A DNA stretch of 64,000 bases from Pegoplata infirma. Taxonomy: Eukaryota > Arthropoda > Insecta > Diptera > Anthomyiidae. Below the pieces are notes generated by a model. That model saw only the letters and a list, made by a program, of their open reading frames with translations, did not search any database and was not told the DNA's origin. The stretch lies in the NCBI GenBank assembly GCA_963921195.1, contig OY992539.1, positions 97,720,964 to 97,784,963 of the forward strand, given 5' to 3'. Numbering within the stretch: position 1 is the first letter of the stretch; each line of letters starts with the position of its first letter. Shown in pieces: positions 45,616 through 58,482 of this stretch. Made by a program: the position numbers and the translations under genes.

Positions 45616-48237
45616 GCCCCCTCCCCAAATTTCGTCTATTTTGCCCTATCTCTTATATTTAAGGAAATAATGGCAAATAAAAATTTTATGAAAAATTTCA
45701 TATAAAAATGGATTTTTTGGAAATTTCTGATAGTGATCCCCAAATTTAGTCTATTTTGCTCTATCTCTTATATATAGGAAATAATGGCAAATAAAGATTT
45801 TACGAAAAATTTCATACAAAAATATATTTTTTGAAATTTTTGATAGTGATCCCCAAATTTCGTCTATTTTGCTCTATCTCTTATATTTGAGAAATAATGG
45901 CAAATAAAGATTTTATGAAAAATTTCATATAAAAATGGATTTTTTTAAATTTTCGTCTATTTTGCTCTATCTCTTATATTTAAGAAAATAATGGCAAATA
46001 AAGATTTTACGAAAACTTTCATACAAAAATGGATTTTTTGAAATTTTTGATAGTGATCCCCAAATTTCGTCTATTTTGCTCTATCTCTTATATATAAGGA
46101 AATAATGGCAAATAAAGATTTTATGAAAAATTTCATATAAAAATGGATTTTTTGAAATTTTTGATAGTGATCCCCAAATTTCGTCTATTTTGCTCTATCT
46201 CTTATATTTAAGGAAATAATGTCAAATAAAGATTTTATGAAAAATTTCATATAAAAATGGATTTTTTGTAATTTTTGATATTGATCCCCAAATTTCGTCT
46301 ATTTTGCTCTATCTCTTATATTTAAGGAAATAATGGCAAATAAAGATTTTATGAAAAATTTCATATTTTGAAATTTTTGATAGTGATCCCCAAATTTCGT
46401 CTATTTTGCTCTATCTCTTATATTTAAGGAAATAATGGCAAATAAAGATTTTATGAAAAATTTCATATTAAAATGGATTTTTTTAAATTTTTGATAGTGA
46501 TCCCCAAATTTCGTCTATTTTTCTCTATCTCTAAATAAAAATTTTATTCAAAATTTTATATAAAAATGTTTTTTTTTAATAGTGATCCCCAAATTTCGTC
46601 TATTTTGCTCTATCTCTTATATTTAAGGAAATAATGGCAAATGAAGAATTTATGAAAAATTTCATATAAAAACGGATTTTTTGAAATTTTTGATAGTGAT
46701 CCCCAAATTTCGTCTATTTTGCTCTACCTCTTATATTTAAGGAAATAATGGGAAATAAAGATTTTACAAAAAATTTCACACAAAAATGGATTTTTTTAAA
46801 TTTTTAATTGTGATTCCCAAATTTCGTCTATTTTGCTCTATCTTTTATATTTAAGGAAATAATGGCAAATAAAGATTTTATGAAAAATCCATACAAAAAT
46901 ATATTTTTTTAAATTTTTGATAGTGATCCCCAAATTTCGTCCATTTTGCGCTATCTCTAATATTTAAGGAAATAATGGCAAATAAAGATTTTATAAAAAA
47001 TTTCATATAAAAATGGATTTTTTTTAAATTTTTGATAGTGATCCCCAATTTTCTTCTATTTTGCTCTACCTCTTATTTTTAAGGAAATAATGGCAAATAA
47101 AGATTTTATGAAAAATTTCATATAAAAATGGATTATTTGACATTTTTGATAGTGATCCCCAAATTTCGTCTATTTTGCTCTATCTCTTATATTTAAGGAA
47201 ATAATGGCAAATAAAGATTTTATGAAAAATTTCATATAAAAATGGACTTTTTGAAATTTTTGATAGTGATCCCCAAATTTCGTCTATTTTGCACTATCTC
47301 TAATATTTAAGGAAATAATGGCAAATAAAGATTTTATGAAAAATTTCATATAAAAATGGATTTTTTGAAATTTTTGATAGTGATTCCCAAATTTCGTCTA
47401 TTTTGCTCTACCTCTCATATTTAAAGAAATAATGGCAAATTAAGATTTTACGAAAAATTACATACAAAAATGGATTTTTTGAAATTTTTAATAGTGATCC
47501 CAAACTTTCGTCTATTTTGCTCTATCTCTTATATTTAAGGAAATATCGGCAAATAAAGATTTTATGAAAAATTTCATACAAAAATTGATTGATGAAATTT
47601 TTAATAGTGATCCCCAAATTTCGTCTATTTTGCTCTACCTCTTATATTTAAGGAAATAATGGCAAATAAAGATTTTACGAAAAATTATATACAAAAATGG
47701 ATTTTTTAAAATTTTTAATAGTGATCCCTAATTTTCGTCTATTTTGCTCTATCTCTTATATTTAAGGAAATAATGGCAAATAAAGATTTTATAAAAAATT
47801 TCATATAAAAATGGATTTTTTTTAAATTTTTGATAGTGATCCCCAATTTTCTTCTATTTTGCTCTACCTCTTATTTTTAAGGAAATAATGGCAAATAAAG
47901 ATTTTATGAAAAATTTCATATAAAAATGGATTTTTTGACATTTTTGATAGTGATCCCCAAATTTCGTCTATTTTGCTCTATCTCTTATATTTAAGGAAAT
48001 AATGGCAAATAAAGATTTTATGAAAAATCTATATATATAAAAATGGATGTGTGTATGTATGTATGTATTAGGGTATTCAATTAATCGAGGTTCTTCTTTA
48101 ATCGGTTAATCGAGCAAATAATTAATCGGGGTTGAGATTTATTCGGTTAATAATCGGTTAAATATGAATTATTCGATTAACCGAATAATATTAATTTAAA
48201 ATTTAAATTAAATATAAAACCACGGATTGTATGTACT

Positions 48238-48603
48238 CCCTAGTAAAAATATTATGCTAATTTTACCAAATAGATCTAATTTGATCCGTAAAATGGTTGT
48301 ATCAAATAATATCTAATTGTATTACTTTAGATCAAAAAATATAAAAATTGATACAATTTGATCCTGAATTTGGTCAAATCTAATTATATCAAATTGATCT
48401 TATAATATCTATTTTTATACAATTTGATGAGCAAAACCAAAACACGAATCTAATCATATATGGAGCAATATCTAACGATATAAAGTGGATCAACCGTATC
48501 AAAATGATAGATATAATTTTATATAAATTTATACGGAAGCATATTAACTCATATAAGATTGTATCAAATTATATATGATTATATCAGAAAATTTTTACTC
48601 GGG
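48238..48603. mobile_element. CCCGAG TIR element 4 (366 bp)
   Basis: Starts CCCTAGTAAAAATATTATG and ends AAAATTTTTACTCGGG; CT flanks both sides (48236-48237, 48604-48605). The interior is ATATAA-rich with TCAAATTRTAT words, as in the other family members. It is the shortest of the four. Confidence 0.82.
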
Positions 48604-49270
48604 CTTTTAAAAATTTTATTATAAACAAGAAAGAAATCTATATCCGCTATGCCAAAGCTTCAAATACCCCCAACAATCTCAGCCCAAGTAAAGAATTTTT
48701 GTATGGCTTCCTGATAAATGACCCCGATCCAAAATGACACCAACGTGAAAAATATCACCTCATAATTAAATGTCAAATATGGCCCCAATTCAATGTGAAA
48801 AAATTAAAAAAAAAAAATAAAGCTATTTTTATAAAAAAGAAAAATTGCCCTAGAAATATTTAAAAAAATAGTTTGGTTTCCAAATTTGTTTTCTTTTATT
48901 TTTTAGTGCTAAAATTACAATAATTTCATCGGGCAATATCTACGTGATTAAAAAAGATATCTGAAGGATTCCAAAAGTATTTTTTTTCAGATGTGTCAAA
49001 CTATTTCCACATCTAAAAATATTTCGCGGTGTTATAGGGTCCCCAACATTGCGAAAATCTGATTTTATTCAGACTCTAATTAAAATGATTTTAGTTTTCT
49101 ACTATAATATGAAGGAGAGGAAGAAGAATAATGATTACTAAAAATAAGTTTGTTTACATATAATTACAATAACAAAAACTCTTCTGTTAGAAAAAAACAA
49201 CAGCAACAACAGCAACAACGACACTTGAATTGAAAAAATCAGATTTAGTTGATACTTGCTTAACAGCCTA

Positions 49271-49362
49271 CTTGGCGTATCGGTCTAGAGTGATTGTACG
49301 TTACAAGCAGTTAAGAGCAAAGTATTACAGATGATGATGAGTTCAATCCTTGTCGGCTGCGA
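49271..49362 (+). other. tRNA-like sequence (weak)
   Basis: TTGGCGTATCGGTCTAGAGTG resembles an A-box region and GATGAGTTCAATCCTTG a B box; the distance between them is longer than in a simple tRNA, and no acceptor pairing is seen. It sits inside the hAT-like element. The weakest of the tRNA-like calls. Confidence 0.3.
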
Positions 49363-52300
49363 TCTGTAAATAATTTTCACATATAGAGTTTTATTGACTA
49401 TTAACTAAATAAACTTGACATTAAAAGTTTTTCTGAAGATTATTATAACTGGATAATATGAAACTAGTAAGAAACAAACCAGGATGTCTAAATTTTTAGA
49501 AAAATTAAAATTTTTCTTTCACACTTTTCTCAATTCAAAACCATATAAACTGTGTAAATTTACAGAAATTGCGTAATTTTACATAAAATTATTGAAAATT
49601 TACACAATGCAGTATTGTAAATCGAAATCCTAAATATCTCAATACGAGATAGATCAGTTCTAAAGCCAGATTCAGATTACGCGCATAAAAAACTATTAGA
49701 AAAATCTATTGTGTTGGCAATGTATAACAAATTAGCTAGGGTCACAAAGTTAATTTTTTTTTAAGCCGAAATAAATTTTTAGGGCCTCGATAAATTATTT
49801 TCTTGACGACAATTTTACACATTGATAAAAGAGAGTTTGATTAATATTTTTATACCCTTCAATTCTTCAACTTCTTTAAGCAGAACCGAAATTTGCAGAA
49901 CCTTAAACAGCAAAAAATAACCAAAAGTACTAAAAAAATAAATTTCGGTTAATCGGTTAATCGACACAAATTAATCGGTTTATTTGTTATTTGAAAATTG
50001 GCAATTTTAAATTATTCGAACAGTTAATCGACCAAAATTAATCGGTTAACCGATTAACGGTTAATCGATTGAATACCCTAGTATGTATGTATGTATGTTC
50101 CGTATGGACTCGAAAACGGCTGGACCGATCTTGATGAAATTTTCAGGTAATATTCAGAATAGCCTGGCGAGTAACACTGTCAAGTCGGATTTTTGATTTT
50201 CCGTCTGTGGGCGGAGGGGCGTGGAAAAATCCAATTTTTGCATCCCACCACTAATGACATCTATATATAAAAAACGGATGGACCGATTTTGATGAAATTT
50301 ATACCAAAGATAGTACTAACTGAGTACTCACTACGTGCCAAATTTGAGCGTTATCGGACAAAGTAGAGTTAAATGCCATGCAACTTTGTATTGAATTGAA
50401 AGTTATTTCAATAATGCAAAAAACGGCTATATGTTTGTTCCATATGGACGCGAAAATGGTTGGACCGATCTTGATGAAATTTTCAGGGAATATTCAGAAT
50501 AGCCTAGGGAGTAACACTGTGCAGTCAGATTTTTAATTTTTTGCGTGTGGGCGGATGGGCGTGGCAAAATCGAATTTTTGCATTGCACCACTAATGACAT
50601 CTATATGTAAAAAACGGATAAACCGATTTTGATGAAATTTAAACCAAAGATAGTACTAACCAAGTAGTAACTATATGCCAAATTAGAGCGTGATCGGACA
50701 AATGGACGTAAAATGCCATGCTTTATTGTCCGTGGGCGGAGGGGTGGGCAAAATCGAATTTTTACATTGCACCACTAATGACATCTATATATAAAAAACG
50801 GCTGGACCGATTTTGATGAAATTTAAACCAACGATAGAACTAACCAAGTACTAACTGTGTTAGAGCGTGATCGGACAAATGGGCGTAAAATGCCATGCCC
50901 CTTTGTATTGAATTGAATTTTATTTCTGCATGCTCCGCAATAACGCAAAAACTGTTGATTTGATTTTAAAGAAATTTTCAGCACTGATAGTATTAACCGA
51001 GTGCGGAACTATAGGCCATGTTATACTATGGGGCGTAAAATGCCACGCCCCTTTGTACTATACTGGACGTTGCCTGCCTGTTTCGCAATCACGCAAAAAC
51101 AGCTGAACCGATTCTCTTGACATTTTAAATACATACAGTGCTAATCAAGTGCATATGTAGGCCATATAAGATCGTTATTGGCAAAAGGGATCAAAATTGC
51201 AACGCCCTTTGTACTATACTGACCACGATTGAACAAAGAGGCGTAAATTGCCACGCCCCTTTGTTTTATACTAACCGTTATATCTGCCTGTTTTGAAATC
51301 AAGTAAAAACGGATAAGCCGAATCTGTCACTACTAACCGAGCGGGAACAGTAGGTCTTATGTAGAGCGCGATTCAGCAAAAGTGTATAAAAGGTCACTCC
51401 CGTTTTTCATAAATAAAATGTTATTTCCTCCTCTTTCGTAATTACACAAAAACGGCAAAACTGATGTCAATGAAATTTGCAGCACAGATAGTACTAATCG
51501 AGGATGCAGCATGGAACTTTAGACTATCATGATTCGATAAAAATGCGTTAAATGACACGCCCCTTTGTGCTATACTTAACGTTATGTCTGTCTGTTTCAA
51601 AATCACGCAAAAACGGCTGAACCGATTTTCTTCAGATTTCCTATAGATAGTGCTAACTGAGGGTGGAACCAAAGGTGAATAGCTGGACCCGGACCCGTGC
51701 TTTAAATTTGTCCGACACTATATTTAAATTAAGATGCAATATAAAACAGTTTTTTTTTTCTTAGGGACAGCAACGCGGACCGGGTATAGCTAGTTTCATA
51801 TAAAAATGGACTTTTTGAAATTTTTGATAGTGATTCCCAAATTTCGTCTATTTTGCTCTACCTCTCATATTTAAGGAAATAATGGCAAATTAAGATTTTA
51901 CGAAAAATTACATACAAAAATGGATTTTTTGAAATTTTTAATAGTGATCCCCAATTTTCGTCCATTTTGCGCTATATCTAATATTTAAGGAAATAATGGC
52001 AAATAAAGATTTTATGAAAAATTTCATATAAAAGTGGACATTTTGAAATTTTTGATAGTGATCCCCAAATTTCGTCTATTTTGCTCTATCTCTAATATTT
52101 AAGGAAATAATGGCAAATAATTTTTATATTTCATATAAAAATGGATTTTTTGACATTTTTGATAGTGATCCCCAAATTTCGTCTATTTTGCTCTATCTCT
52201 TATATTTAAGGAAATAATGGCAAATAAAGATTTTATGAAAAATTTCATATAAAAATGGACTTTTTGAAATTTTTGATAGTGATTCCCAAATTTCGTCTAT

Positions 52301-53214
52301 TTTGCTCTACCTCTCATATTTAAGGAAATAATGGCAAATTAAGATTTTACGAAAAATTACATACAAAAATGGATTTTTTGAAATTTTTAATAGTGATCCC
52401 CAATTTTCGTCTATTTTGCTCTATCTCTTATATTTAAGGAAATATCGGCAAATAAAGATTTTATGAAAAATTTCATACAAAAATTGATTTTATGAAATTT
52501 TTAATAGTGATCCCCAAATTTCGTCTATTTTGCTCTATCTCTTATATTTAAGGAAATAATGGCAAATAAAGATTTTATTAAAAATTTCATATAAAAATGG
52601 ACTTTTTGAAATTTTTGATAGTGATCCCCAAATTTCGTCTATTTTGCTCTATCTCTAATATTTAAGGAAATAATGGCAAATAAAGATTTTATAAAAAATT
52701 TCATATAAAAATGGATTTTTTGAAATTTTTGATAGTGATCCCCAATTTTCGTCTATTTTGCTCTACCTCTTATATTTAAGGAATTGATGGCAAATAAAGA
52801 TTTTACGAAAAATTATATACAAAAATGAATTTTTTGAAATTTTTAATAGTGATCCCTAATTTTCGTCAATTTTGCTCTATCTCTTATATTTAAGGAAATA
52901 AAGGCAAATAAAGATTTTATGAAAAATTTCATATAAAAATTGATTTTTTTAAATTTTTGATAGTGATCCCCAAATTTCGTCTATTTTGCTCTACCTCCTA
53001 TATTTAAGGAAATAATGGCACATAAAGATTTTATGAAAAATTTCATATAAAAATGGATTTTTTGACAGTGATCCCCAAATTTCGTCTATTTTGATCTATC
53101 TCTAATATTTAAGGAAATAATGGCAAATAAAGATTTTATGAAAAATTTCATATAAAAATGTTTCGTCTATTTTTCTCTATCTCTAAATAAAAATTTTATG
53201 AAAAATTTCCAAGC

Positions 53215-55269
53215 ATGTTATCGTTATAACGTCTATTCGATAAAAATAAAAAATAATATATATAAGCCGATTTTTATTTTATTTCTTAGCCGTAATAATT
53301 ATTTTAAAATTTATATTTTTTTGTAGAAAAATAACTATTATTAACAACAGAAAAATAATTATTGCTCCATAACTATTACTCTTTGATTAATATTTTTTAT
53401 TTATTTTTTAATTATTATGATTTCGAAAATATGATAATAGTTATAACTCAATGAATATTTGTAAAAATCATTTCAAAAAATTTTATCAAATGTGGATGTT
53501 AGGTTGTTCATATATTGTTTTCACAACCAACCCCCCTCATCCCACAATTTTTTTTCTCAGAACTGAGCTCAATTCAATTTTTTTTACTAATTTTTTTTGC
53601 TAAATTTTTTCCCCCATTGCACACTGGTCGATCCCATTGGCCAAAAATAAAAAAATCAAAGTCAAAAGTTTGTCGCCAAATGTGTCATCTCTATTTCTAA
53701 TAAAAATAAGGTTTTAAAATTTTTAGCTATTTCTGTTTTATTCCAACTGTACTCTTTAAGAACAGCTTCAAAAGAGATGGCGAGTTAACAGTTGGTTTTT
53801 GCAGTGTGAAATTATGGAAAATTAGGTTCAAATTTCAATTAATTAAAACCATATAAAAAATTTTTTGTTGAACTAAATCGAAACTAATATTGAATTAGAA
53901 GGTATTAACTAAATTTTAAAATAATTACAATGTGTTTAGCCTGTTCTGGAGTTTGTATAAAATTAATATCTTTCCAGTGTCAATTTTAGTGTTTGTTCGT
54001 CAATATATTGAAATTTCTAATAGAGTTTTAGTTGTGTTCCCCCCTGAAATCTCCAATCGGACATTTTTTGATTTATTAGTTAATATTTCAAGATTCTAAA
54101 ATTGGTAATATCAGCTGCATTCTTTTGCATGTCTTTGAGTTATCACCCACAGATCAAAACGGCCTCGTTGTTTGGATGTCAAACTTTGAATTCTTGTGTG
54201 GTGTTTTTTTGTCATGCATGTAAGAAATGTGATTGTTTATTTTCTTTTTAGCGGACTTTTAATTTTATTTTTTCTTAATTTTATCCTTATTAAGGGTAGT
54301 TTAGACCAGCAGACTTGTAAAACGACCTGTCAGTTTTTCTAGTACTTAGCGTGGCAGTTTTTTGAAAAATCTTGATTTTTGTTGAAGCTATGCTAATGTA
54401 AACTGAAAAAATGGAAAATTTTACATATTTTCATTAATTAAAGAAAAATATTAGATCAAAATAATAAAATATGTGTACAAGAGGATTAATTAATCTACAA
54501 ACAAACAAAAATTCATCAAAATCGGTTCAGTAGTTTTTGTTGTACAACTGCAGCCAATTTTATTCTTTAAAAAAACATACCACAATTGGGTGGCAACCCT
54601 GGCAATTCTCTTTGACCAAAATTTGAGTTATAAAAACTTTTTAAAATATAACAATTTTTGTCTTTCATATAAAAAAACAGAATTAAAAATTATTGCGTAT
54701 TTATTTTTTTATAGCTGTTTAAAAATTGTTAATATTAAGGCTGTTTTTTAGTAACAACCCCCCTTAACCTTTTTTTAATTTTTTATTACATACTATTTAA
54801 AATTTAATAATTCAATATTTTTTTTTAAAACTAATCTTTTAAAAAAGTTATGAATTAAATGTGAATTAAAAACAAACTTTCGTTTTTCTTACGTGGGGTG
54901 AATGTGGGTGCTTGGGTACGGTAGGGGGTGGGGGTGGTTATGAGTCATCAACCACTCCAATTTTATCATTCAATAGTTCTGACATATTTAAAAAGCCGTA
55001 ACCGAAGTTTCACGATGATACCTATACTTGAAGTATTTATGGCCGCCATCTCCATAGAGCTCCGTCCACTGTGCATTGGAAAAAATGAAAAGGGTTCACT
55101 CGGCCGTTTTTCACTTAAAAACTTTTTGTTTTTTATTGATTAAAAAGATCAAAGTCTTCAAACAGATTTAAATGGAAACAAACATGTTATAATTTTGTAC
55201 CACTCATGCTCGTAATTTCAAGGAGTCGGTAACTACTGGTGTAAAATACCTAACAGATATCTTTACCTA
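53215..55269. other. Non-coding interior of the 5.5-kb insertion
   Basis: AT-rich. CCCCCATTGCACACTGG near 53612 and CCACTGTGCATTGGAAAA near 55067 are inverted relatives that may be ends of unidentified elements. Short open frames at 53515-53700 and 54928-55143 have no recognisable domains. Confidence 0.4.
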
Positions 55270-55553
55270 CACCCAAAATAATCCTACAGTAAAAAATACA
55301 GTAAAAGTGTTATAACTTTAATTTTACTACTTTTTTAGTAATTTACAGTATAAATTTAGTTTTACAGTATAAATTTAGTTATTTTTTGAACTTGGAATTT
55401 ACTGAATACTGATTTTTTTACCGATTTTTTAATAATTTTTGTTAGTAATTTTTAAAAATTTGGAAACTTATTTTTGACACCTAAAAAGGTAAAATTTACA
55501 TTTTTGAATATTTTTCTTTTAAACGCACATAGCAAATTTCCATTGAAAAAAAA

Positions 55554-56900
55554 AACAAGTAAGAGTGTTAAATTCGGCTGTGCCAAATCTTTTATACCCT
55601 CCAACATGCAAAAAACTAAAAAAAAATGCAGGGGTGTTTTATTTTCTTTTTTGGGGGGGGGGGGGGGGTCGTGGTGATTTGGGGGGACAAATTTCCTCTC
55701 AAATATGTGTTAAAAAATTTATTCCTATGTTTTTTGCACTGAAGAAATGCAAGTTTATCATAATTTTTTTATACCCTCCACTTAGTGATAGAGGGTATAT
55801 ATAAGTTTGTCATTCCGTTTGTAACTCATCGAAATATCGGTCTTGGACCCCATAAAGTATATATATTCATGATGCTCGATCGATTTTAAGACATTCTAGC
55901 GATGTCCGTCTGTCCGTCTGTCCGTCTGTCCGTCTGTCCGTCTGTCCGTCTGTCCGTCTGTCTGTCTGTTGAAAATGCTCTCGCGGACAAAATATTGCAC
56001 AGAGATGACTGAAACTTAACATATATGTTGGAAGTTCTCCCGAGAAGTTTGGTATTGCATTTGAGCGATATCGGTTCAGCGGTTCAAAAGTTATGAACGA
56101 AAATGTAAGCACACCTCAAAAATTTCAGTACATTCAACATAACCTAAAAATACAAAATGCTTTAATTCGGCTTCTGGTTGACATATGTTAACATAATTGA
56201 ACACCAAATGGTATTTAAAGAAGTACGAACATATTTTTTGACACAAAACGAAAAAAATCGCGGATTTTTTTTTTTAACAAAATTTTTTTTCGCGGAAATT
56301 TTTTTTCAATTTTTTTATTTTTTTTCAAAACTAATTTCCTTTTAAATAAAGTTGTTTGCAATAATCTTTTTGAAATTGTGGAGGGTATCACTACATTCGG
56401 CAAGGCCGAATTTAACTTTTTTACTTGTTTTTTTATTCTACGTCCATAAAAGGGGGGGGGGGGACCAAAAAAATACATTTTCTAATTCTCAGGGTCCAAA
56501 TGCAGGACTTTGAACTTCTTGTAGCATAAAAATATTGAATTTGTTAAACAAAAAGACAAAAAATCCTGTAAAAAGTAATTTTTTTCTGAGGTTGGTTTAG
56601 TTCTTTAAGGGGGAACTTTTTTCCCCCAGGTCCGATTTTGCCCATTTCCGAACCTTAACTGCCTAGGACCACAAGACATATTCGTGCCAAACTTGAGGAG
56701 TCTAGCTCTTTTATTTTGGACTGTATCGTGTTAACTACAGACGGACGGACAGACGGACGGACGAACGGACGAACGGACGGACATCGCTTGAATGTCTTAG
56801 AATCGATCACTGATCAATAATATATATACTTTATGGGGTCCCCGAACGATATTTCGACAAAGTGATTATACCCCCATACTGTAGTTGGAGGGTATAAAAA
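55554..56900 (+). mobile_element. mini-me-like element (outer)
   Basis: Starts AACAAGTAAGAGTGTTAAAT, then TTCGGCTGTGCCAAA and TTTTATACCCTCCAACATGC; ends GTAGTTGGAGGGTATAAAAA. Poly-G tracts lie near 55651-55668 and 56450-56463 and an (ACGG)n tract at 56740-56785. Highly similar in order to 24617-25328, but interrupted by an inverted element at 55765-56430. Confidence 0.75.
55765..56430 (-). mobile_element. mini-me-like element (inner, inverted)
   Basis: On the minus strand it starts AACAAGTAAAAAAGTTAAAT with the hairpin TTCGGCCTTGCCGAA and ATACCCTCCAC, and it ends CCTCTATCACTAAGTGGAGGG followed by TATAAAAAA. A (GTCTGTCC)n tract occupies 55906-55968. It sits where the outer copy's AAATTTATCAT... 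sequence is uninterrupted in the 24617-25328 copy. Confidence 0.72.
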
Positions 56901-57573
56901 TAAATGTATATATTTTTTTTAATTTCTAAAATAGAGTATTGACAGCCATCAAGCTCAATAATTATATTTTTTTGATCCATTTTTTTTTAATGAAAAATTT
57001 GTCAAAATCGGTTTTGGATAGGTTTTCGCTTTAAAATTTGTTTACCGTTTTTTTATAACTGCGTTAGTAAAAATTGACCAACGCGTTGTAGGGCCCTTTA
57101 ATACTAACAATTAGTAAAAACTGGCAACTTTTTAGTAAGGAATACTGTAGGATTTCTATGAGTGTAGCCGGTTAATTAACATTGAAAAATATGGTTACCT
57201 AAGAGGTAAGTTTACGAAATTTTTCTTACACGGTAGATATCTATGCACTGATAGTTATCTGCTTGTTGAAATTACGGCTATCAGTCATGGTTGAGCTTCA
57301 CGAAAATTATCCTTGCTAAGTTATCTTCCGAAAGATTGCACCTTTGGTCGTCTAAAATAACACGCAGAGCTGAGCATTTATGAGTTTCTATTTAGAGTTT
57401 AAGTACCACAAATTCTGTTTTTATTACTCCCATGAAGCGGCAATCAATGTTTTTATAAATCAAGTAAACAATATATGTTTTTAATACAATGTTTTAGAAA
57501 AAAAATATTTTTACTCTATTTTTAACACTCATTTTATTAAGCTATTAAAAAAAAACATAGATATAGATATCTA

Positions 57574-58328
57574 CACTCAAAAAGAAACCTTGTAAAGTTA
57601 CCAAAAAATCTCGTGATTTTACGAGGCTATTCTCGTAAAATAGGAGGTAGGTATAATTCTCGTAAAATTACGAGGATTTCCTTGTAATTTTGAATGCGCC
57701 AAAAATTGGTAAAATAAACAATTTTATTGTTTTTAAACCGGAAAAATAAAAAAAAAATGGTAAACTTACAAGAAAAAATGGTAAATATGTTTAAAAAAAA
57801 TTTTAAATTTACACACCAAAATAGTAAATTTACAAAAAAAAAAAAAATTTTTGTTAACCAACATAAATCCTCGTAATAAAATCATTTTTGTAAATTAACT
57901 AGAATCCTCGTAATAAAATTTTCCATTTTTTTTTTAAATATTTTTCAATAAAAAAAAAATTTACCGGGACTTGGAAAATTTTTTTAAAAAAATAGAAAAT
58001 TTACAAAAAAAAAAATGTTTTTTTTTGGTAATCAACATAAATTCTCGTATAACATAATTTTTGTAAAATAATTTTTTTTTTGTAAATCAACTAGAATCCT
58101 CGTAATAAAAACTTTGTTGTAAAATTACAGTTTTTTTTTGTAAAATAACCTTTCACAATAGTAGAATATAATTACGAAAATAAATTTGTAAAATTACCAA
58201 TAAAGCTGTAGTTCTCGTTTGAGCAAAGTACAAGATTTTTTGTTAAAAAACAAGGAAAATTGTTAAATATTGGTAGAACGGGATTACAAGGCATTGTACC
58301 AGGCGTTTTACCAGTTTTTTTTTCAGTG
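57574..58328. mobile_element. CACTCAAAAAG / TTTTTTTCAGTG MITE
   Basis: TA flanks both sides (57572-57573, 58329-58330). The interior is dense in CTCGTAAATTTTAC-type words (CCTCGTAATAAAA, TTGTAAAATTAC), giving many short inverted pairs. Non-coding. Confidence 0.7.
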
Positions 58329-58482
58329 TAGAGTTATTTTTTAGACATAATAAATAACAGTTACCATATATATAAATATTTCTTAAAAGTTGCAAAATTC
58401 CAATTTATATTAGAAAAAATTGAAAATAATTATTTTACAAAAAATAAAAAAATAAAAATTAAAAAATAATAATTATGAAACA

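Larger units (their letters stand above)
48069..50080. mobile_element. hAT-like element in a GTAT microsatellite
   Basis: Termini TAGGGTATTCAATTAATCGA and TCGATTGAATACCCTA are inverted copies; the subterminal regions are full of GGTTAATCG/CGATTAACC words. GTATGTAT flanks both sides (48061-48068, 50081-50088), an apparent 8-bp duplication, though the (GTAT)n context makes it less decisive. The interior holds a CCCGAG-type element and a tRNA-like sequence and no transposase. Confidence 0.8.
48028..51793 (+). mobile_element. Helitron-like element in the satellite
   Basis: 5' end TCTATATATATAAAAATGGA, directly after the A of satellite sequence TTTTATGAAAAA; 3' end CGCGGACCGGGTATAGCTAG, directly before satellite TTTCATATAAAAATGG. 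The interrupted monomer is restored exactly when the element is removed, and the insertion lies between A and T as Helitrons do. The interior has diverged modules with CTGGACCGATTTTGATGAAA and GTGGGCGGAGGGGCGTGG. No Rep/helicase. It contains a 2-kb later insertion (48069-50080). Confidence 0.88.
55270..57164. mobile_element. CACCC/GAGTG TIR element with nested mini-me elements
   Basis: Starts CACCCAAAATAATCCTACAG and ends CTGTAGGATTTCTATGAGTG, TA on both sides (55268-55269, 57165-57166). ACTGTA/TACAGT words flank the ends. Most of the length is later mini-me-like insertion (55554-56900). Confidence 0.75.

Noticed and set aside
55474..55804. Frames with poly-Gly (LGGGGGSW)
   Set aside because: Produced by the poly-G tract of the outer mini-me-like element.
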